Of a DNA stretch of 14,820 nt, positions 1 to 4,807 are shown piece by piece. Source of the stretch: JBDTES01 sp039922435. GTDB taxonomy: Bacteria; Patescibacteriota; Saccharimonadia; Saccharimonadales; UBA4665. The number at the start of each line of letters is the position of its first letter. Within the stretch, counting starts at the first letter, position 1. The translations under genes were made by a program, and so were the position numbers. The notes under the pieces were generated by a model that worked only from the letters and a program-made list of their open reading frames with translations, was not told the DNA's origin and did not search any database. Where the stretch lies: assembly GCA_039922435.1 (NCBI GenBank), contig JBDTES010000007.1, positions 1 to 14,820 of the forward strand. Reading direction: 5' to 3'.

Positions 1-725
1 CGTCTAACCATTTCTACGCCGATATTTTGTTCTTTTTCATTAATAGCCGTAGACCATTTATCTGGGTGAGCAGTTAGCTCTCCGATTACATGCCCTAGAG
101 TTGCATCTTTTTGCGCCGGAACAATAACAGGGCATGTAGCAGCTTCCATTGCCTTAATTGCATCGTTATATGCTTTTGTTGGGTCGGGATTACGCCCAAA
201 TGCACCCGACCAAGATGCCTTGAGATATGTGCCAGACTGATTTGAAGTCTCTAAAACAGCGTTTTCGTAAGCGTTCGTCGACGAGCTATCAACGCGCTCA
301 TCCAATCTGGCGCCTTGACCGTTATCATTAATTACCGCAATCCACTTTGAGCCAGACTCTACTAGGATGACATTAAGGGCGGCAACAACAATGCTGGCAT
401 TATTGTTAGTAGCGAGTATTGCTTCGACCACATCCAGAGTTTTAAACTCGTCATCACTGTAATAACTCTCAAAACCCCTCCTGTAATCGTCATCGTGATT
501 GGCTGGAGGAAATCCAAACTGCAAATATCGCTCAATAGCCAGAACGCGGGGTCTACTGATTATCTCAACAACTAGCCGTCTATCAGTGGTGCCTGGCGGA
601 CGGTGGTGTTCAGTCGTCCAGCTCTTAATAAACGCTAGTATGGAACCCTTCATCCATGGCGGTACGCCATCTTTTAAGCTTTCGTCATTGATAACAGTTC
701 GGGTCGTTGCTGATCTTGTAGCCAT
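1..725 (-). CDS. Partial conserved protein resembling the C-terminal region of abortive-infection proteins
   Basis: An open frame runs from 725 off the left edge (241 complete codons, no stop reached), so the C-terminus is missing. An in-frame TAA lies just upstream, leaving only ATG 731 or ATG 725 as starts. I chose 725 because a TAAAAT hexamer at 737-732 abuts ATG 731 but sits 6 nt before 725, the spacing seen at other genes here. The protein is soluble and has no signal peptide. Residues about 177-195 read GRNPDPTKAYNDAIKAMEA, followed by ATLGHVIGEL near 208-217. From memory this pattern occurs in the C-terminal part of AbiJ-like and related abortive-infection proteins; I could not verify it by search. 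The gene sits in the accessory strip behind the tmRNA, which suits a defence or cargo gene. Function remains unproven. Confidence 0.62.
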   Translation of the reverse strand, partial: MATRSATTRTVINDESLKDGVPPWMKGSILAFIKSWTTEHHRPPGTTDRRLVVEIISRPRVLAIERYLQFGFPPANHDDDYRRGFESYYSDDEFKTLDVVEAILATNNNASIVVAALNVILVESGSKWIAVINDNGQGARLDERVDSSSTNAYENAVLETSNQSGTYLKASWSGAFGRNPDPTKAYNDAIKAMEAATCPVIVPAQKDATLGHVIGELTAHPDKWSTAINEKEQNIGVEMVR

Positions 726-731
726 AGTCAT

Positions 732-737
732 ATTTTA
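732..737 (-). promoter_or_regulatory. -10-like TAAAAT 6 nt before ATG 725
   Basis: TAAAAT matches the sigma70 -10 consensus at five of six positions. With start 725 the expected transcript start is at or next to the A of the start codon, so the message would be leaderless. No clear -35 box and no Shine-Dalgarno sequence is visible. Confidence 0.35.
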
Positions 738-1169
738 TATCAAGCCCACTGTGTCGCACAATGATTCTTGTACGCCCTACCCTAACAGAGGTAGCGCCTA
801 GTTATTAGCAACATTGGTACTTGTCAAGAGCTTGTCATTTCCGCGTCCACCCCTGTTAGAAAACATACTACTACATATCGGGGAAATGCGAAGGACGGAA
901 CTACAGTTCGCTTTCTGTCCCATCGTACAAGGCTCGTATCGTATATATTAAGTGCTGGTTAGCAGTCTCATTAAGCATTCGGTCTGCATCACCCTTATTC
1001 AGCTGTCGCCATAGAGTTAAGGTATTACAAGGTCTCACCTTGTTAGGTGTTATTCTATGTCATTTTTGAATGCACTATTTCAGTACCAAAGAATAGGTCC
1101 AGCCCTTAACTTGAGTTACTTACGCCGACAGAGATGCCGAGCACCAGTGCTTTCTCGCCCGAACGAGCG
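738..1169. other. Gene-free stretch of about 430 bp
   Basis: No convincing gene or RNA was found. Frames on both strands are short. The only visible structure is a perfect small hairpin at 1028-1042 (CAAGGT, loop CTC, ACCTTG) without a U-tract, and a four-pair CTCG/CGAG stem near 1153-1166 just after the stop of the GIY-YIG gene, which might be a weak end-of-gene hairpin. Confidence 0.5.
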
Positions 1170-1409
1170 CTATAATAATCGTTTGCGTAAAAAAGCTTTG
1201 CCAGACGCCGTCTTTAGATAGGTTTCAAAATGTTGTGCTGTTTCACGAGATTCGAAAGCACCATACCATGCCACTTCCCAGGGTCTATACTTCTTAGTTG
1301 ATACGTTCTTGCCAGAATTATGTGCAGTCAGTCGAGCTTTCATGTCTGTAGTTGAACCGTAATAATATGCTTGGGTTGTCATACTTCGTAGAATATATGC
1401 GTAATACAT
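1170..1409 (-). CDS. Single-domain GIY-YIG endonuclease-like protein (UPF0213/YhbQ type)
   Basis: This 79-residue protein is essentially one GIY-YIG domain. The GIY-equivalent strand is YAYIL (residues 3-7) and the YIG equivalent is YYG (16-18). They are followed by a conserved Arg (R26 in KARL), H30-N31, and a Glu in FETYLK (E62) that should bind the metal. Length and layout fit the short bacterial UPF0213/YhbQ-like family, whose cellular role is not firmly known; the members are suspected DNA nucleases. It is not an obvious homing endonuclease, as no DNA-binding extension is present. The ATG at 1409 is supported by a perfect TATAAT six bases upstream. The gene lies next to a tandem inverted-repeat element, so a link to mobility is possible but unproven. 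Confidence 0.85.
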   Translation of the reverse strand: MYYAYILRSMTTQAYYYGSTTDMKARLTAHNSGKNVSTKKYRPWEVAWYGAFESRETAQHFETYLKTASGKAFLRKRLL

Positions 1410-1415
1410 GAAATA

Positions 1416-1421
1416 ATTATA
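1416..1421 (-). promoter_or_regulatory. Perfect -10 box TATAAT, 6 nt before the GIY-YIG start
   Basis: TATAAT on the minus strand ends six bases before ATG 1409, predicting a transcript that begins at the start codon. The box straddles the left edge of the first 117-bp repeat (which begins at 1418), so its upstream part (TATA) is supplied by the repeat. No recognisable -35 element. Confidence 0.5.
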
Positions 1422-1534
1422 GCCCTACTTCGCTAAAGCTTCGAAGGGCATTCTTCGCTAGTCTCTCAATATCAGAAAGCTACAAGTGACAAACCACGTC
1501 TTATGATATGGCTTGCCATTCGTAGCTTTAGCGA
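1418..1534. repeat. Copy 1 of a 117-bp direct repeat with terminal inverted repeats (MITE-like)
   Basis: Identical by eye to 1541-1657, with a period of 123 bp. Inside it, TCGCTAAAGCTTCGAAGGGC (1430-1449) and GCCATTCGTAGCTTTAGCGA (1515-1534) are inverted repeats matching at 18 of 20 positions, enclosing about 65 bp of unique sequence without an ORF. That layout is typical of a miniature inverted-repeat element or a large palindromic intergenic repeat. No clear target-site duplication was seen. Confidence 0.8.
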
Positions 1535-1540
1535 CAATTA

Positions 1541-1657
1541 TATAGCCCTACTTCGCTAAAGCTTCGAAGGGCATTCTTCGCTAGTCTCTCAATATCAGAA
1601 AGCTACAAGTGACAAACCACGTCTTATGATATGGCTTGCCATTCGTAGCTTTAGCGA
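1541..1657. repeat. Copy 2 of the 117-bp direct repeat, ending 4 bp from the tmRNA 3' end
   Basis: Exact repeat of 1418-1534, separated from it by only six bases (CAATTA). Its inverted repeats lie at 1553-1572 and 1638-1657. The right-hand repeat continues into GAAGAATGG, so that CCATTC at the tmRNA CCA end pairs with GAATGG inside the element, forming a hairpin that begins at the mature tmRNA 3' end. It has no U-tract, so I do not call it a terminator. An identical copy implies recent duplication. Confidence 0.8.
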
Positions 1658-1661
1658 AGAA

Positions 1662-2061
1662 TGGTGGAGCTGCCGGGTACTGCCCCCGGGTCCGTCGGTT
1701 TTACCAATTAGTCGTTTACAGGCATAGTTTGTTTTATGGTCTTAGCGCGTAAGTATTTAAACAAACAAACATCTTATGCGAGCAATCCAAAATCTTAGCA
1801 AATAGGAAGGACAACCCTACTTGAGCAATCAGATGATATAAAACGCTTTCACACTATCTGACATCGTACTTGGCGTTACCGCAGCAACTAGGCTGCGATT
1901 GGTGCGTAAGCCAATGCGCGTGGCATCGTAAAGACGCTCGCTACAAAGTTCTTAACGCTAGTAAATGCTTTTGCAATTACAGTTGTTTGCCATATGACGC
2001 TTAGCATGCGACCTGCTGATCTAATGGTTACGTACCAACGTCGAGCTTAAAATTCAGCCCC
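1662..2061 (-). ncRNA. ssrA: Transfer-messenger RNA (tmRNA)
   Basis: The minus-strand transcript starts GGGGCTGAA (2061) and ends CAGCTCCACCA (1662), giving a 7-bp acceptor stem GGGGCUG/CAGCUCC like that of E. coli tmRNA, with encoded CCA. A D-arm-like CTCGACG follows the 5' strand of the acceptor, and ATGCCTGTAAACGAC near the 3' part resembles the conserved stretch of bacterial tmRNAs. Length is 400 nt. A tag frame ends ...AYAPIAA followed by TAG. tmRNA rescues ribosomes on stop-less mRNA with SmpB and tags the product for proteolysis. Oddity: the T-stem CCGGG/CCCGG is intact, but the T-loop reads GGCAGTA instead of the near-universal TTCRANN. The gene lies downstream of rsmA, and its 3' end abuts a repeat element, as is common for tmRNA integration hot spots. 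Confidence 0.92.
1888..1974 (-). other. Proteolysis-tag reading frame of the tmRNA
   Basis: Frame from GCA at 1974 to TAG at 1888, encoding 28 residues: it begins AKAFTSVKNF and ends ALAYAPIAA. The resume codon is inferred by analogy: TAATT-GCA-AAA here mirrors TAGTC-GCA-AAC in E. coli. The terminal Ala-Ala fits ClpXP-type degron endings. A later resume codon (for example GCG giving ASVFTMPR...) cannot be excluded, so the tag is 28 residues or shorter. Confidence 0.7.
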
Positions 2062-2115
2062 ACGTAAACGTACACTAATAATGTACATAAGGGTACAAAA
2101 CCCCTATAATCAAAT

Positions 2116-2124
2116 ATTATAGCA
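2116..2124 (-). promoter_or_regulatory. Extended -10 promoter TGCTATAAT for tmRNA
   Basis: TGCTATAAT on the minus strand is a perfect extended -10. It would start transcription near 2109, giving a leader of about 48 nt before the mature tmRNA 5' end at 2061, to be removed by RNase P. No good -35 is seen, which is usual for extended -10 promoters. Confidence 0.6.
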
Positions 2125-2147
2125 TAAATGTAAGCGTTTTGACTAGT

Positions 2148-2927
2148 TTACTTAATTAGAGATTTGTATAAATCGTGCCAGTTCTCTAGTGATAGGGCTT
2201 GGGCGCGGGTATTATTGGCTATTCCGGCGGTTTCTAACATGGACCGGGTTTGGTCTTTGTCTATATTTAGGCCAGCGCTTAGCGAATTTACTAGAGTTTT
2301 GCGTTTTTGGCTGAAGCCGGCTTTAACTAGGCGGAAGAATTGCTTAACATCGACATCTTCAAACAATGGCTGGCTACGATATCTTAGGTTCAAGACCTGG
2401 CTGTCGACCTTGGGGGGCGGCGTAAACAGTTCACGACCAACCTTTGGGCCAAGTGATACTTCGCAGTAAAACTGGGCGCTGACACTCAAAATCGACATCT
2501 GGCCGGGACTAGCTACCACTCGTTCGGCCACCTCTTTTTGAATCAATATTGCGGCCATACTAAACGGATTAGTACTTTCAGTCAGAACCCGAATTAGGTT
2601 GCTGGTCAGGTAATATGGAATATTAGCCACTACTTTGTAGCCGGCTGGCAGCGACGTCAGATCAAACGATAAGATATCTTGGTGGATTACCTGTAGGTTA
2701 CCGCCCTTAAATTTGGCCGGCAAACTGGCTGCCAAGATTGGGTCATACTCAACGGCAACAACCTCTCTGGCACGGCTAACCAAAAGCTTGGTAAGAGTAC
2801 CTAGGCCTGGACCAATTTCGAGCACCATATCATCCTTCGATACAGCAGCACTATCACAGATCTGGCCAAGCACTGTTTCGTCGTACAGCCAGTGCTGGCC
2901 AAGTGATTTTTTAGGTTCGTTAGACAT
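2148..2927 (-). CDS. rsmA: 16S rRNA dimethyladenosine transferase RsmA (KsgA)
   Basis: Transfers four methyl groups from S-adenosylmethionine to the two adjacent adenines of the 3' terminal hairpin of 16S rRNA during 30S assembly. The 259-residue length is typical. Visible motifs: KKSLGQHWL at residues 6-14 (usually GQNFL or GQHFL), the SAM loop LEIGPGLGTLT (about 36-46), the acidic ribose-binding VEYDP (59-63), and the catalytic NIPYYLTS (about 102-109). The C-terminal helical domain has the usual SQKRKTLVNSL. The ATG at 2927 puts the LGQ motif at the usual distance. The gene follows the DUF348/G5 gene by 22 bp and is probably cotranscribed. Only a weak GGAT precedes the start. The tmRNA gene follows. 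Confidence 0.96.
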   Translation of the reverse strand: MSNEPKKSLGQHWLYDETVLGQICDSAAVSKDDMVLEIGPGLGTLTKLLVSRAREVVAVEYDPILAASLPAKFKGGNLQVIHQDILSFDLTSLPAGYKVVANIPYYLTSNLIRVLTESTNPFSMAAILIQKEVAERVVASPGQMSILSVSAQFYCEVSLGPKVGRELFTPPPKVDSQVLNLRYRSQPLFEDVDVKQFFRLVKAGFSQKRKTLVNSLSAGLNIDKDQTRSMLETAGIANNTRAQALSLENWHDLYKSLIK

Positions 2928-2949
2928 ATTGAATATCCATATTTACAGT

Positions 2950-4239
2950 TTACCAGTTATGAGTATTTACCCATCGATTGTAAGCACCTTCCCAGCTACC
3001 ATAACGACCAACCGCATAGCCAGTGGCCCACCGAATTTGGGTGACTACATTAGTTGCCCAGTCACTGCCGGCCGATGCCATTTTTCTGCCAGGGGTAGCC
3101 TGGAATACACCATATCCATTATAAGCCGGGACATCACCCGGATTCATATATCCTGGACAAGTGTGTGTGCCCTGAATTTTAGTAGGACACCAGCTGCCTT
3201 CGCGGCTCGCAATGTAATCAACATATTTATAGTCATCTGGAGCGATGCCAGCCTGAGCCATAACAGCTTGTTTGTCGGCTGGAATTGAAACAGCCTGACC
3301 TTGGGCTACAATTCCTGTCACCGGCTGAACGGTGATAACAGACTGAATCTGGGTTCGCCCAGTCTCGACGCCATTTTCGGTATTAATTTGATAAGTTACA
3401 ACTTGCTGGCCAGGTGTACCCTGCTGGCGGACGGCACTAGTACCAAAGCTTAGACTATCATCATGAATCGTTTGAGTCGGCGCCGGAATAGTTTGAGTTT
3501 CGGTGATAAGTTTTGTACCACTATGGATTATATAAACTTGAGAATTAGCTAATAGCAGAGTTGCTGGAGCCGGTTGGACGCTATCACCTTTGCCCAGTTT
3601 AATATTCTTTTGCTTGAGTAGCTCTCCGACGGTCTCTACGTAGGTCCGGACAACTGTTGGCGTACCATACAGATTTAAGTTTACCGGCTTAGCTGAAGTA
3701 ACAACTACCTGTTTGCCTAAGCTATAACTATCTATAAAATTATCATCAGTATTAAGACGCACTTTATCTTCTGGGTAAACTGCCACCCCGGCTTGCCGAG
3801 CAATACTACGGGGGGTCGTAGCCGAACTCTGAACTAGTTGACTACGGCCATCAACGACAATTTGAACCGGCATCGACCGATAGATATTAATCCGCAAATT
3901 ATCTTGTTTGATAGGAGTTTTAAGACTAGGCTCAACTCTATCATTGGGACCAACTTCAATTTTAAGTTTTTTAATCAAACTACCGACAGTTGCTTCGTTA
4001 GTTGGAACAGCCTCTCTGATGTGATCATGAGAAATTATGACAATATAACTACTAATTGGTTTAAATTTTGGTGTGCCGTGATTAAGTGCCAGTAAGCCAA
4101 TTGAAGTTATCAGACAAAGTCCCAGGAAAACTACGATCGGTATAGCAAGCGGATGTCCGCGAAGTGGTCGTAGTAGTTTGAGACATGATTTAAAAACGCG
4201 GGCTAGACGCTCATTGAGTTTATTGAATATCTTACGCAT
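2950..4239 (-). CDS. Membrane-anchored or secreted DUF348/G5-domain protein with lysozyme-like C-terminal domain
   Basis: 429 residues from ATG 4239. Layout: a basic N-terminus, one hydrophobic segment (about 31-52) acting as signal or anchor, a region resembling two DUF348 (YabE-type) repeats (about 60-230), a G5-type beta domain (about 235-315, with GTPGQQVVTYQ and TGRTQIQS), and a C-terminal lysozyme-fold region with REGSWCP (probable catalytic Glu near 347), GYGVFQATPGRKMASAGSDW and a final RYGSWEGAYNRW. This architecture matches resuscitation-promoting-factor and YabE-like muralytic enzymes that cut peptidoglycan glycan strands outside the cell. Two cysteines (WCP and TCPGY) could form a disulfide. 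A TTG start at 4269 would add ten residues but overlaps the TATAAT box, so I prefer ATG 4239. In an epibiont it could remodel its own or a host's wall; that part is speculation. Confidence 0.88.
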   Translation of the reverse strand: MRKIFNKLNERLARVFKSCLKLLRPLRGHPLAIPIVVFLGLCLITSIGLLALNHGTPKFKPISSYIVIISHDHIREAVPTNEATVGSLIKKLKIEVGPNDRVEPSLKTPIKQDNLRINIYRSMPVQIVVDGRSQLVQSSATTPRSIARQAGVAVYPEDKVRLNTDDNFIDSYSLGKQVVVTSAKPVNLNLYGTPTVVRTYVETVGELLKQKNIKLGKGDSVQPAPATLLLANSQVYIIHSGTKLITETQTIPAPTQTIHDDSLSFGTSAVRQQGTPGQQVVTYQINTENGVETGRTQIQSVITVQPVTGIVAQGQAVSIPADKQAVMAQAGIAPDDYKYVDYIASREGSWCPTKIQGTHTCPGYMNPGDVPAYNGYGVFQATPGRKMASAGSDWATNVVTQIRWATGYAVGRYGSWEGAYNRWVNTHNW

Positions 4240-4268
4240 ATGTGTTGGCCAGCCCGCTTTAAGAGCCA

Positions 4269-4274
4269 ATTATA
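4269..4274 (-). promoter_or_regulatory. -10 box TATAAT upstream of the DUF348/G5 gene
   Basis: A perfect TATAAT on the minus strand, predicting a transcript start near 4262 and a leader of about 23 nt before ATG 4239. CTGACC lies 20 bp further upstream, a poor -35 at long spacing. The box overlaps the alternative TTG start at 4269, which therefore would not be transcribed from it. Confidence 0.4.
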
Positions 4275-4343
4275 AACACAAAGTTATAGCGGCCGGTCAG
4301 TTATAAGTATATCAAACAATGGCGCTACTGGCCGTCACACCCC

Positions 4344-4805
4344 TTAGCTAGGCAATTTAGCCAGATTTAGAGCTCTAATTACTTCAGCCGCTAGTCTGTG
4401 GGGGAGGTTCTGTATTTCGAACCACTCAACAGCAATTATTTCCGGCGGTCTAACTACCGGCCGTTGGTCTCCCGTGAAGTTAGTTACAAAGAAGTCACCC
4501 ATATAGTGCATACCACTATGGCCAGATCTTTCGTGGCCAACAAGATGCAAACTACTAAGATTTAAACCTAAACCAGTTTCCTCGCGAACTTCTCGAATGG
4601 CGGCCTGTTCTGACGACTCTTGACTCCTTATACCACCACCTGGCAAACACCAAACACCTGAACCTAGCCAACTCTTAACTAGCAATATCTTTTTATCCGA
4701 CACTATAAGTACTCGGGATCTTTCACTCCGGCCCAGCCAAAACAACAGAGCTGGCCAACAAACCCAAAAAGCTACAATTCCTAGCCTTTCCCACAGTCTA
4801 GTCAC
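4344..4805 (-). CDS. NUDIX hydrolase with N-terminal membrane segment
   Basis: 153 residues. The Nudix box is canonical: G57, five residues, E63, seven residues, R71-E72-V-R-E75-E76-T-G78-L. It binds the divalent metal that hydrolyses nucleoside-diphosphate-X substrates; the specific substrate cannot be read from sequence. Before the Nudix fold, residues about 8-25 are strongly hydrophobic (IVAFWVCWPALLFWLG) and flanked by Arg, so the enzyme is probably tethered to the inner face of the membrane, which is uncommon for the family. The start is GTG at 4805, two bases after the uvrD stop, with GGAG 11 nt upstream inside uvrD; translation is probably coupled. Similar membrane-tethered Nudix proteins could act on lipid-linked or sugar nucleotides, but that is a guess. 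Confidence 0.9.
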   Translation of the reverse strand: MTRLWERLGIVAFWVCWPALLFWLGRSERSRVLIVSDKKILLVKSWLGSGVWCLPGGGIRSQESSEQAAIREVREETGLGLNLSSLHLVGHERSGHSGMHYMGDFFVTNFTGDQRPVVRPPEIIAVEWFEIQNLPHRLAAEVIRALNLAKLPS

Positions 4806-4807
4806 TT

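Noticed and set aside
499..801. Plus-strand frame of 100 codons
   Set aside because: It lies opposite the open Abi-like gene, and its composition (many Ser, Arg, Thr) looks like a shadow; the minus frame has coherent protein-like sequence.
1057..1221. Short plus-strand frame beginning MSFLNALFQYQ
   Set aside because: Overlaps the end of the GIY-YIG gene in antisense, is Arg-rich toward its end, and has no promoter or ribosome site.
1418..1657. CRISPR array
   Set aside because: Only two 117-bp units separated by 6 bp; no short repeat/unique spacer pattern.
1638..1664. Intrinsic terminator of tmRNA
   Set aside because: The hairpin CCATTC...GAATGG is real but there is no U-run, and it is formed by the repeat's inverted end.
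2713..3288. 191-codon plus-strand frame
   Set aside because: Antisense to rsmA and the DUF348/G5 gene, both with strong family evidence.
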